Origin: JALEFZ01 sp039817415
Lineage (GTDB): Bacteria > Bacteroidota > Bacteroidia > J057
Direction of reading: 5' to 3'
DNA: 64,000 bases
Assembly: GCA_039817415.1 (NCBI GenBank)
Contig: JBCBVV010000017.1
Span: 1-64,000 of the forward strand
A program made the position numbers and the translations under genes. Position 1 is the first letter of the stretch. Each line of letters begins with the position of its first letter. Under the pieces are notes generated by a model that did not search any database, had not been told where the DNA came from, and saw nothing but the letters and a program-made list of their open reading frames with translations. Below are positions 42,875 to 51,483 of this stretch, in pieces.

Positions 42875-43102
42875 GCTTATAAATTGATTGAATTATAGTA
42901 CTAAAAACGTTATTAGGCCTTCATTGAACCAATAAGTGCGTAGAATATAAGTCTTCTTTGGTCGAAAGAGCAGTAAAATGGGGTTTGGGAGATGAAAGAA
43001 CAAGACATTCATTCAAATGGTTGAATTATCCCTTGACATCCTTTAGCTTTACTTATTCCCTAAGCAAGGGATTATATCCACAATCAACAATAAGCTTTAC
43101 AC

Positions 43103-43753
43103 ATGAAAATGATTCGCTACTACCTGATTCTGATTTGCCTTGGAATGATAGGGCAATCCTGTGCACCTGAAAAACGCCCAGTGATCATGGGCAAAGAATT
43201 AGGAGATGGATTATATGCTTTGATCTACACTAACAAGGGAAATATCCTCACTACACTTGATTATGAGAAAGTTCCGCTTACAGTAGCGAGTTTTGTGGGA
43301 TTGTGTGAGGGATCTACCCTCAAAGAAGAGAAGTACAAAGGAAAATGCTTTTATGATGGTATCCTTTGGCATAGAGTCGTCCCTGGTTTTGTAATTCAAG
43401 GTGGCGATCCCAATACCCTTCCAGGTGGGAATAAAGCAATGATTGGAATGGGAGGACCTGGATATCAGTTTAAGCAGGAAGTTCGAGCTGATATGGGACA
43501 CAATAGCCCAGGTACCCTAGCCATGGCCAATTCTGGCCCCAATACAAATGGCAGCCAGTTTTACATTACCCATGTACCCACTCCTCAGCTGGATGGAGGA
43601 TACAATGTTTTTGGCTATACCCTGAGAGGAATGGAAACTGTCAATGCCATTGTACAAAATGATACCATCAAGACAGTCAAAATCATTCGTGTAGGAAGTG
43701 AGGCCAAGAATTTTGATGAGAAAACAATCCTAAGTGAATTCGTAGACCTATAG
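43103..43753 (+). CDS. Lipoprotein peptidyl-prolyl isomerase (cyclophilin)
   Basis: This 216-residue cyclophilin has a lipobox with Cys20 (IGQSCAPEK), so it is probably periplasmic and membrane-attached. Catalytic landmarks are WHRVVPGFVIQGGDPN (catalytic Arg and the F-x-x-Q-G-G-D motif), GTLAMANSGPNTNGSQFYIT, and PTPQLDGGYNVFG where Trp/His sites occur in eukaryotic members. It catalyses cis-trans isomerisation of X-Pro bonds and helps fold exported proteins. The caspase-like gene follows after 49 bp on the same strand and may be co-transcribed. Confidence 0.93.
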   Translation: MKMIRYYLILICLGMIGQSCAPEKRPVIMGKELGDGLYALIYTNKGNILTTLDYEKVPLTVASFVGLCEGSTLKEEKYKGKCFYDGILWHRVVPGFVIQGGDPNTLPGGNKAMIGMGGPGYQFKQEVRADMGHNSPGTLAMANSGPNTNGSQFYITHVPTPQLDGGYNVFGYTLRGMETVNAIVQNDTIKTVKIIRVGSEAKNFDEKTILSEFVDL

Positions 43754-43802
43754 ACATAAAGCCCCTTTTCCTTCCTACTTAACACAACATAAACAGCCCA
43801 CT

Positions 43803-45824
43803 ATGGCAACGAAAAACCGCATCCTTGGTCTCTTCATCGGGGTAGATAGATACCTACATGTCTCCGATTTGGGAGGCTGTGTAAAAGACATCCAAAAGGT
43901 GATGAGCTTTTTGGCTTCTCAAAACCATTTCGGTTTACAGATGGAGGCAAAAACCCTCTTTAATGAAGAAGCTACAAAAGATAACATCGTAAAAACTTTC
44001 CATGAGTTTCTTTTGCCACAAGCAGGTCCCAATGACTTTGTTCTTATTTATTTTTCTGGGCACGGAGCCCAAGAAAAGGCCGATCCTGTTTGGGGAAAAG
44101 AGGAAGCTGACCTAGGACTGGAGGGAATTGCTTGCCATGATACTGGCTTTACACCTGATGCTGCTACCTTATTAGGAGATAAGGAGTGGAGGTTTATGAT
44201 TTCTCAGCTTGCAGAAAGGGATTGTGAAATTTTGACAGTCTTTGATTGTTGCCATTCTGGGGATGCCACAAGGTCAAATCTCGTTCCTAGAAGATTGACA
44301 GGAGCCTTACCTATGAGAAGGTGGGATCAATTTATTTTTGGCTCTCAAATATCTCCTCAGGATATTTCCTCAGTAGGATGGTCAAACCTTGTCCCAGAGG
44401 GAAGACATATCCAATTGGCGGCCTGTGCAGATATGGAGCTTGCCTACGAGAACCAGTTTGGAGGAGTATTTACCCATCATTTACTCAAGGTTCTTGAAGA
44501 GTCGAACGGACAAGTGAGTTACTTTGACTTACAGAGTCGTGTGAAATTTGCCATCAAAGGCATGGAAGGGGGAACCACCCAGACCCCTCAGGCTCATGCT
44601 GCTTATGGATATGAACGTGATTTATTCCGCTATTTCATGGGAGAAGACAGTGGCTCCTCATTGACTTATGGGAATATCGCTTATAATGTAGCCCGTAAAC
44701 AATGGATACTGGATCGTGGTGAGTTACATGGTGTGATTCAGGGAAAGAGCTTAGAAGAAGAGAATTTGTTATTTATCCCCCTTCGCGATAAAAGTCCCAT
44801 TGTAGGCCGTATCAAAGAGAGTAGTCCAGGCTTTAGCATCATTCAGTTTGAGGAGAATAGTGAGGTCGATCCCGCCAAAACCTATGTCGGCTTTGTAGGA
44901 GGATTGTTTAGCCATGAACTGAAAATTACAGCTGCAGGCCACAAGAGAACCTATGATGCAGTAAAGCAATACTTCAAGAAAAACGAAGACAAACTTCGTT
45001 GGCAGAATTTAATTTGGGTAGATACTGATGTTGAGGCTGATTATGTCATTCGAGAAGCAGAAGTCCAAAATGTATCTGGGGAAAAAGACCATTACCTGCA
45101 AATTACCCTTCCACAGGATGAAAGACCGCTAGCCAAGCAAATGAAAGGGCTATCTAGTGAAACGGTGATCGAAACCATGATCAATGACCTGATTGTTTTG
45201 ACAAAATGGGAGTTTTTGAGCCGTTTGAGAAATAAGGACGAACATGCACTTCCAGAAGATGCTGTAGTAATAAGCATTAGCCAGCGTAATGGAACGGAAA
45301 TGGTAAATCCTGGGAAAATGCTTCTTCCTGCTGATATGTCAACGGATAAGTTTGCTTTTAATGGCAAGGCCAAGCCGTTTAACGAAATCTCTGTTTCCCT
45401 TAAAAATAATTTTAGCCATCCGCTCTATGTAGCCTGTGTGTACATGGGGGGGTATCGACAGCAAGAAACGCATACGGTTTTTGCCCTGAAGCCTAGCATA
45501 TTGAAGCCAGAGGTAACTAGGTTAGAACCTGGAGAGACTGCTTTTTTGCTTAGTGGGGATCCTATCCCATTTATCATGGATGCTTACACCGTCCAATTCA
45601 ATTGGCCTTACCAAGAAATAGGGTTTAAGGTGATGGCCAGTATGGATGATTTTGATATTCAGACCATGGAAATGGATGGAATCCTAGCTCCTGTTTTGCC
45701 ATACCCTGACAGAGGATTGGATAGGCCTTTGACTTTCCACAACCCTAAAAGCGCAGTCAGCAACAAAGATTGGCAAGCATGGACGCATTGGGTAGGGTTG
45801 GAAAATCCTTATTTTGAGCAGTAA
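43803..45824 (+). CDS. Caspase-like protease (peptidase C14) with large C-terminal region
   Basis: This 673-residue protein begins with a caspase/metacaspase fold (about 5-275): GLFIGVDRYLHVSDLGGC, catalytic His87 in LIYFSGHGAQ and catalytic Cys150 in VFDCCHSGDATR, with AACADMELAYENQFGGVFTHHLL closing the domain (cited in part). Residues about 290-673 contain no recognised domain; the middle part resembles a beta-rich accessory module (GVIQGKSLEEENLLFIP, VGRIKESSPGFSIIQFEE). The end carries an Ig-like region (FNEISVSLKNNFSHPLYV, RLEPGETAFL). No signal peptide is visible, so it is likely cytoplasmic. Bacterial C14 proteases act in regulated proteolysis or defence. A bidirectional terminator follows. 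Confidence 0.88.
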   Translation: MATKNRILGLFIGVDRYLHVSDLGGCVKDIQKVMSFLASQNHFGLQMEAKTLFNEEATKDNIVKTFHEFLLPQAGPNDFVLIYFSGHGAQEKADPVWGKEEADLGLEGIACHDTGFTPDAATLLGDKEWRFMISQLAERDCEILTVFDCCHSGDATRSNLVPRRLTGALPMRRWDQFIFGSQISPQDISSVGWSNLVPEGRHIQLAACADMELAYENQFGGVFTHHLLKVLEESNGQVSYFDLQSRVKFAIKGMEGGTTQTPQAHAAYGYERDLFRYFMGEDSGSSLTYGNIAYNVARKQWILDRGELHGVIQGKSLEEENLLFIPLRDKSPIVGRIKESSPGFSIIQFEENSEVDPAKTYVGFVGGLFSHELKITAAGHKRTYDAVKQYFKKNEDKLRWQNLIWVDTDVEADYVIREAEVQNVSGEKDHYLQITLPQDERPLAKQMKGLSSETVIETMINDLIVLTKWEFLSRLRNKDEHALPEDAVVISISQRNGTEMVNPGKMLLPADMSTDKFAFNGKAKPFNEISVSLKNNFSHPLYVACVYMGGYRQQETHTVFALKPSILKPEVTRLEPGETAFLLSGDPIPFIMDAYTVQFNWPYQEIGFKVMASMDDFDIQTMEMDGILAPVLPYPDRGLDRPLTFHNPKSAVSNKDWQAWTHWVGLENPYFEQ

Positions 45825-45834
45825 CAAGACATAA

Positions 45835-45868
45835 AAAAGAGGCATCCACATTGACGGATGCCTCTTTT
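45835..45868. terminator. Bidirectional Rho-independent terminator
   Basis: A perfect 13-bp stem pairs 45835-45847 with 45856-45868 across an 8-nt loop. The A-run on the left and T-run on the right let it work on both strands. It sits in the 63-bp convergent gap between the caspase-like and oxidoreductase genes. Confidence 0.9.
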
Positions 45869-45887
45869 CTTTATGACCCTTGGCCTA

Positions 45888-47231
45888 TCAGAATTCCCTA
45901 TAAGGGACATCCAATAACTTATTGGCCTCGTCTTCCTGAAATCTTGCTGTGGCGTTATCCCAATGTAGAGTTTGATTGGGGAACCTTCCAGCAATGACTC
46001 CTAATTGAATTGTTTCTGTCAGTCTGGCTGCATAGGAGAAGGGAGCACTACACTTAGCTTTTCCTAAACAAGCATCAATGAATTGATGATAGTGCTTTTT
46101 GGCCTCAGACTCATATTCCCTGATAGGTTCTGTCATTCCAATAGCTTTTTCAGCTTGACTGACATCCATTTCGACGTATTTTCCGTCTACAATGAGCTTG
46201 GGGATCAGCATAAAATGGGGGAGGAGTAACCTTCCTTTTTCCCCTACGAAGACAGCGCCTTGTTCTGGCAGCTTTTCTCCTCCAGGCAATTGTAGTTCAG
46301 GATGATCGGCTTGAGGAGCACCTTCACCGTCATACCAGATCCATGTCAAAGTATCAGCTGTGTATTTCGTTCCTGGAAATTCGTATGTAACCGTGTTCTT
46401 TTCTGGAAAACCAAAACCTGTAGGCTTTCTACACTCATTTTTGATCGTCATAGGTACATCAAGTGCGAGTGCGTTGTAGGGGGTATCAAAAATATGCACC
46501 CCCATATCTCCCAGGGTTCCGCTTCCAAAATCAAGTACTTTTCGCCAGTTCATGGGATGATAAAGGCCCTCTTTGTAAGCACGCTCAGGAGCAGTCCCCA
46601 ACCATAAATTCCAGTCTAAGGTCTCTGGTATAGCATCTTTTCCTTCAGGAATGGCCATATCTGTTCCCCAATTTTTAGGAGACCATGCATGAACAGTTTT
46701 GACTTTTCCAATGATACCCGAACGGATCAATTCAGTCCCAAGTCTGTAATCATAGAAGGAGTGTACCTGAATACCCATTTGGGTAATGAGCTTCTTGTCC
46801 TTGGCCATTTTCCTAAGGGCTCTCGCCTCAGTTACATGATGGGTAAGAGGCTTTTGACAGTAAACCGCTTTTCCCATTTCCATGGCCTTAAGAGAGGCGG
46901 GGGCATGGGTATGGTCAGGAGTAGATACGACTACCGCATCAATAGAAGATTTGAGCTCTTCCAACATAACCCGGTAGTCCTTGTAAACTTTTGCCTTGGG
47001 AAAAAGCTTATGAGCGGCATCGAGAAAGTTGGTGTCCACGTCGCAAAGAGCGGTAACATCTACCTGAGGATGAGAAGAAATATGCCTTAAATCCTCCGCA
47101 CCCATTCCTCCCACTCCGATGTGGGCTGTTCTAATGCGACCGTTGACCCCAATTTTAGAGCCAGTACAAGCTGCCAGAAAGGCCATGGCCGAAAAGGCAG
47201 CACTTTGTTTGATGAATGATCTCCTGTTCAT
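45888..47231 (-). CDS. Gfo/Idh/MocA-family oxidoreductase with Tat-type signal
   Basis: This 447-residue NAD(P)-dependent enzyme has an N-terminal twin-arginine-like signal (NRRSFIKQSAAF) that ends in a lipobox at Cys22 (FLAACTGS), so it is probably exported folded with its cofactor. The Rossmann motif is AHIGVGGMGAEDL, and the family EKP-type motif reads YCQKPLTHHV, with the catalytic Lys. The C-terminal beta-sheet domain follows, with VLDFGSGTLGDMGVHIFDTP. It oxidises or reduces a sugar hydroxyl. The DUF1080 gene lies 2 bp upstream in the same operon; such pairs are linked to 3-keto-sugar metabolism in Bacteroidota and Planctomycetota. The actual substrate is unknown. Confidence 0.88.
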   Translation of the reverse strand: MNRRSFIKQSAAFSAMAFLAACTGSKIGVNGRIRTAHIGVGGMGAEDLRHISSHPQVDVTALCDVDTNFLDAAHKLFPKAKVYKDYRVMLEELKSSIDAVVVSTPDHTHAPASLKAMEMGKAVYCQKPLTHHVTEARALRKMAKDKKLITQMGIQVHSFYDYRLGTELIRSGIIGKVKTVHAWSPKNWGTDMAIPEGKDAIPETLDWNLWLGTAPERAYKEGLYHPMNWRKVLDFGSGTLGDMGVHIFDTPYNALALDVPMTIKNECRKPTGFGFPEKNTVTYEFPGTKYTADTLTWIWYDGEGAPQADHPELQLPGGEKLPEQGAVFVGEKGRLLLPHFMLIPKLIVDGKYVEMDVSQAEKAIGMTEPIREYESEAKKHYHQFIDACLGKAKCSAPFSYAARLTETIQLGVIAGRFPNQTLHWDNATARFQEDEANKLLDVPYREF

Positions 47232-47233
47232 GC

Positions 47234-47992
47234 CTATAATTTCTTGATTTTGATATTTTTGAACCAGAGTGGGCTATCGTGGTCTTGGAGACAGATATAC
47301 CCCTTTTTGAATTTTCCATAGTCAGGGAAATCCTTCCATTTGCCTTCTTCTTTTCTCTTTTTCCAATCATCAGACCAAGGAACAAATGACAAGACCATTT
47401 GACCATTTAGCCAATGCTCCACTTTTTCTGGGGTAAAGACAATCCTGGTCGTATTCCAATTTAGGGCTGGTTTGATGATTTTCTTGGCCGTATCAGGGGT
47501 ATACATTGCATAATCAGCTCCTGTTTTCTGCCACTCTTCCAAAGTAGCGTTGTTGATTTCTTCCCATTTAAGGTCATCCAATAGCTGATATTCTGGTGAG
47601 ACCTCGTAGGGTGCTTTGTATCCTTCTTTGACATGGTACAAAACACCACTGTTACCCCCTTCAGGAATCTTCCATTCTAGGGATAACTCAAAGTTGTCAA
47701 ATTCTTCAGCGGCGTAAATGATATCTTTTCCTCCAGTAAACTCTGTTTCAAGCTTTCTCTTGGTATCAAAAGTCAAGGCGCCATCTTCAATTACCCACTG
47801 CGGTGGAAGGGCTTCTCCGTTATAGGCACGCCAGCCATCGGTAGAAGAACCATCAAATAAATAGAACCAATCGGCCTCAGCTTTGGGTTCTTCTTCTTTC
47901 TGTGCTGTGGTCTCTGGATTTGAATTAGGTTGACAGGCTAATATCCCCAATAAGAGGCTAGCCAGAAAAATGTAGGTGATATGTTTCATCAT
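47234..47992 (-). CDS. DUF1080 lipoprotein (3-keto-disaccharide hydrolase-like)
   Basis: This 252-residue lipoprotein has Cys20 in the lipobox LGILACQPN. The DUF1080 concanavalin-like sandwich covers most of the rest: WFYLFDGSSTDGWRAYNG, ELSLEWKIPEGGNSGVLYHV, WNTTRIVFTPEKVEHWLNG and the closing GYICLQDHDSPLWFKNIKI. Some DUF1080 proteins hydrolyse 3-keto-glycosides, the products of Gfo/Idh/MocA-type oxidation, which fits the neighbour 2 bp downstream. A carbohydrate-binding role without catalysis is the alternative. It is the first gene of the pair, with ~97 bp to the molybdoenzyme gene. Confidence 0.86.
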   Translation of the reverse strand: MMKHITYIFLASLLLGILACQPNSNPETTAQKEEEPKAEADWFYLFDGSSTDGWRAYNGEALPPQWVIEDGALTFDTKRKLETEFTGGKDIIYAAEEFDNFELSLEWKIPEGGNSGVLYHVKEGYKAPYEVSPEYQLLDDLKWEEINNATLEEWQKTGADYAMYTPDTAKKIIKPALNWNTTRIVFTPEKVEHWLNGQMVLSFVPWSDDWKKRKEEGKWKDFPDYGKFKKGYICLQDHDSPLWFKNIKIKKL

Positions 47993-48089
47993 GTGTAGTA
48001 GTAATCCTGTAATTGATGTATCTAGATATGTAAAAGGGATTTACATAATTATTTTGAAAGATGGTACTTTCTTTCTCAAAATCTAGAAA

Positions 48090-50306
48090 TTATTCTTCCT
48101 TTGAAGTTGGTTGTTTGCCTTGTGTAATTGCCTCCAGACTTGTTTTTTGCAAAGCTTGCACCCTAACTTCTTGGCCACTAAAAGCTGCATTATAGGAAGG
48201 GGCATCGATTCGTTTGTGATCGATAAGTACATTGATATTTGCACCAGTTAGCCTGGATGCTTTTTGGAGCTTGATTCCCTTAGATGGATGTCCCCATCCA
48301 TGTGGAATGCTAACAGTTCCCTTTCGGATTTCAGTGGTGATTTCTGCTTCTATCTCAAGCTCACCAAAAGGAGATGAGACCTTAACCCAATGCCCATTTT
48401 GGATGTGCCTATTTTGTGCATCTTCTGGATGAATCATCAGGGTACACTTTCTACTTCCGCCTTCTAATATTTCTAGGTTATGCATCCAAGAATTGTTGCT
48501 TCTCAAATGCCTTCTCCCGATTAATTTCAAATGATCAGGATGCTTATCGGAAGGCTTATCCTTCAAGTCCAAGACTTTCTTCATCTCTGAATGAAACAAA
48601 GATGGAACCAAGTCAATTTTCCTATCCTCTGTCATCAATCTTTTTGGCATAACAGGGCGAAGGTTGGAAAGATGAACGCCAGCAGGGGTTTCTAGGAGTT
48701 TTCTTAGGCTAAGACCATTCTTTCGCCATAACCTTCCTCCCCAAACCCCATAGGGGCCTGTCCTCAAGGCAAGGTCTAGCTTGACCTTAGGAGGAATAAC
48801 CGAAAGTAGGTGGGTTTTTACCCTATTGAGGAGATTGCCTGAGAACAATCTTCTAGATAATTCGCCCATGATTTGCCAATCGTATCGTTGAGAAGAATCA
48901 ATGGGCAAGGGTTCGGAACTGAATTTCGTCGTGTTTTTCGTAGCGACGATATGGAGAACAAAAGAATAATGGAATGTTTCTAGCCCTACGGCAGGTGGAA
49001 GAATTACATGAGCATGTCGAGTCGTTTCATTGATGTAACAATCAATGCTGACCATAAATTCAAGCTCTTTAAGCGCCTTTTCTACTAAATTTGAATTAGG
49101 AGCAGATCTAGCGGGATTGCCTGCGATGGTCAATAAGCCACGGATTTGACCTTCCCCTGGAGTCAAAATCTCATCGGCTAATGCTGCAGTAGGAAACTCC
49201 CCAATAATCTCTTTATATCCATCGACTCTACTTTCGTATCGGAAGATTTTGGATTCATGTGCCATGAGTTTCACATAGTCGATGGCTGGTTCGGTAAACA
49301 TCATGCCACCTTCTCGATCCAATGAACCGATGAGAATATTCAAACAGTTTATCAGCCATTGACAGAGGCTCCCATAGGTTTGAATGGAAACGCCCATTCT
49401 TCCATAAACAACAGCATTCTTATGGCGAATAAGATCGACACATATTTGGCGAATTTCCTTGGCAGAAACTCCGCAAATGGGTGCAACCGATTCAGGGCTA
49501 AAACTGGACATCAATTCCTTAAGTTGATCTAGCCCTTTACTCAAATCAAGTATACGAGTGGAAGCTACAGCCTCTTTCTCAAAAATCACATTCACAATAG
49601 CCAGAAGTAAGAGAACATCCTTCTCAGGCTCTATAAAATAATGTTCGCTGGCTTTCTTTGCTGTTTCTGTTTTCCTAGGATCAATGACGACTACTTTTCC
49701 ACCCTTCTGTTGAATAGCCTTCATTTTTCCTCTGAAGTCAGGAACTGACATAAAACTTCCATTTGACGCCAAAGGGTTTGCCCCAAGCATCAAGAGATAA
49801 TCTACTCTCTCTATATCAGGAATAGGGGCTAAAACAGCATGGCCAAACATCAACTGATTCACCAAAAAGTGAGGAACAGAGTCTAGGGTATGCGAGGCAA
49901 AACGGTTTTTGGTGTTGATGGCATTGATGGTATCGTATAGGGTTAGGGCAGTCCCAGTATTGTGAACGGTAGGGTTTCCTGTGTAGGTACCAATAGCATC
50001 ATTTCCATGATTTTTCCGGACCTTTTTTATGCCTTTTTCTACCAAGTCAAAAGCTTCCTCCCAGCTAATTTCTTCCCAGCCATTTTCAGTCCTTTTGACT
50101 GGACGTTTGAGGCGGTCTGGGTCTTCGTGGAATTCTTTCAGAGCTACTCCTTTTGGACAAATATGTCCTTTTGAATAAATGTCTTCGTCATGGCCTTTAA
50201 TCTTGATGACTTTTTCATCTTGTATGTGGATTTCAAGGCCGCACATAGCCTCGCACAAATGACAAGTCCTGTATTTAGTTTGGACAGAAGAGGAGTTAGT
50301 CTGCAT
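48090..50306 (-). CDS. Molybdopterin-dependent oxidoreductase, formate-dehydrogenase-like, stand-alone
   Basis: This 738-residue protein of the DMSO-reductase superfamily has an N-terminal [4Fe-4S] site C15-x2-C18-x3-C22-x27-C50, then the molybdopterin-binding core (LMLGANPLASNGSFMSVPDF, VVVIDPRKTETAKKAS, AVVYGRMGVSIQTYG) and the C-terminal guanine-dinucleotide domain (CTLMIHPEDAQNRHIQNG, ASRLTGANINVLID). Where formate dehydrogenases place Sec/Cys, this protein reads FASHTLDSVPH, so Asp, Ser or none may ligate the metal. No Tat signal is present, so it is cytoplasmic. No electron-transfer subunit or chaperone gene is adjacent. The substrate is unknown; 'formate dehydrogenase' would be an over-call. 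Confidence 0.85.
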   Translation of the reverse strand: MQTNSSSVQTKYRTCHLCEAMCGLEIHIQDEKVIKIKGHDEDIYSKGHICPKGVALKEFHEDPDRLKRPVKRTENGWEEISWEEAFDLVEKGIKKVRKNHGNDAIGTYTGNPTVHNTGTALTLYDTINAINTKNRFASHTLDSVPHFLVNQLMFGHAVLAPIPDIERVDYLLMLGANPLASNGSFMSVPDFRGKMKAIQQKGGKVVVIDPRKTETAKKASEHYFIEPEKDVLLLLAIVNVIFEKEAVASTRILDLSKGLDQLKELMSSFSPESVAPICGVSAKEIRQICVDLIRHKNAVVYGRMGVSIQTYGSLCQWLINCLNILIGSLDREGGMMFTEPAIDYVKLMAHESKIFRYESRVDGYKEIIGEFPTAALADEILTPGEGQIRGLLTIAGNPARSAPNSNLVEKALKELEFMVSIDCYINETTRHAHVILPPAVGLETFHYSFVLHIVATKNTTKFSSEPLPIDSSQRYDWQIMGELSRRLFSGNLLNRVKTHLLSVIPPKVKLDLALRTGPYGVWGGRLWRKNGLSLRKLLETPAGVHLSNLRPVMPKRLMTEDRKIDLVPSLFHSEMKKVLDLKDKPSDKHPDHLKLIGRRHLRSNNSWMHNLEILEGGSRKCTLMIHPEDAQNRHIQNGHWVKVSSPFGELEIEAEITTEIRKGTVSIPHGWGHPSKGIKLQKASRLTGANINVLIDHKRIDAPSYNAAFSGQEVRVQALQKTSLEAITQGKQPTSKEE

Positions 50307-50503
50307 AGGAGTAGCTTGAGTAGTTAAAGGAAGATAAGAAATTGACCTCGTTTTTCTTTCTACAAATAGAAATTTCCTTATGAATGCTAGTTCCTTATTG
50401 TCTTAGCCTACTTCGCATGGTACTTGATTTTTCCCTTCTTTCTGTTTTCCATTTGACATTCTACTAACTGTCTTTTTTGAATATTTGGCCATATTGAATT
50501 CAT

Positions 50504-51472
50504 ATGATAAGACTCTTCATATGTTTGTTATTCAGTCTATTACTTGTGGATGGGATGGCCCAATGCTGTTCTGGAGGGGTTCCTATTGCAGGTAATTTAA
50601 GCCTTCCCAGTGGAGGTAGTAAAGAAAGTCAAATTCAGTTAACCTATGACTACAATAGACTGAGGGCGCTTTTCTTTGAGGCAGAGAACCTGGATGACAA
50701 TACACGTCAACGATCAACACACTCCATTCTGTTAGAAAGTAGCTATGGATTCACGCCAAAATGGTCTGTTAGTAATTTACTGTTTTATGTAGTTCAGGAG
50801 AGAATCATTGAAACTCGTCCTGGTGAACGCCAATTTACCCAAACCCAAGGGATTGGTGATTGGGTCATTCTGCTGAGATATACGCTGATCAACAACGAAA
50901 AGCTTGGACTTAGTTTGGGAGCAGGTCCTAAATTGCCAACTGGAAAGAATGATATCAGGGATGATAACAACCTTTGGCTAAGTGCTGATCTACAGCCTGG
51001 CAGTGGGGCTTGGGATGCCATGTTGTGGTCATCATTTTCCTTTTATGATATTTTCAAAAAGAACTTGGGTTTTTCATTGACTTCTACCGGCAGAATAACG
51101 GGGACAGCCGATAGATTAGAAGGTACTCAAACCTATAAGTTTGGCGATGAATTTCAGGTATATGGAGGGCTTAGCGACCGGTATCTCATAGGGAAAATGC
51201 TAATAGATCCTCAACTTCTTTTTCGCTATCGTTACGTTTCAGAAGATATCGTAAATGGCCTTCCTTTGCCTAATACAGGTGGAAGCTTTTTCCATGTTGT
51301 TCCTGCAGCTATTTTTTCTATCAATAGCAAAACTTCTTTGAGAATTGCAGCTGAATTTCCTTTGTACAGGCAGGTAATTGGAACCCAATTGGCAACTAGT
51401 TCGAAAGTAACTGCTTCCCTCTTTTTCAGAATTACACCTAAACAAGAAATAACTCCTTTTCAAATACCCTAA
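50504..51472 (+). CDS. Predicted outer-membrane beta-barrel protein
   Basis: This 322-residue protein has a signal peptide that ends near GMAQ, then starts CCSGGVPIAGNLSLPSGG. The remainder alternates amphipathic beta-strands with turns (IQLTYDYNRLRALF, HSILLESSYGFTPKWSVSNL, GDWVILLRYTLI, LGLSLGAGPKLPTGKND) and looks like a 12- to 14-strand barrel. The block GPKLPTGKND is common in the putative 'transporter/outer membrane channel' families of Bacteroidota. No specific substrate can be named. It is divergent from the molybdoenzyme gene across 197 bp and is followed after 11 bp by the DUF3179 gene, so the two are probably co-transcribed. Confidence 0.75.
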   Translation: MIRLFICLLFSLLLVDGMAQCCSGGVPIAGNLSLPSGGSKESQIQLTYDYNRLRALFFEAENLDDNTRQRSTHSILLESSYGFTPKWSVSNLLFYVVQERIIETRPGERQFTQTQGIGDWVILLRYTLINNEKLGLSLGAGPKLPTGKNDIRDDNNLWLSADLQPGSGAWDAMLWSSFSFYDIFKKNLGFSLTSTGRITGTADRLEGTQTYKFGDEFQVYGGLSDRYLIGKMLIDPQLLFRYRYVSEDIVNGLPLPNTGGSFFHVVPAAIFSINSKTSLRIAAEFPLYRQVIGTQLATSSKVTASLFFRITPKQEITPFQIP

Positions 51473-51483
51473 CAATTAAACTC

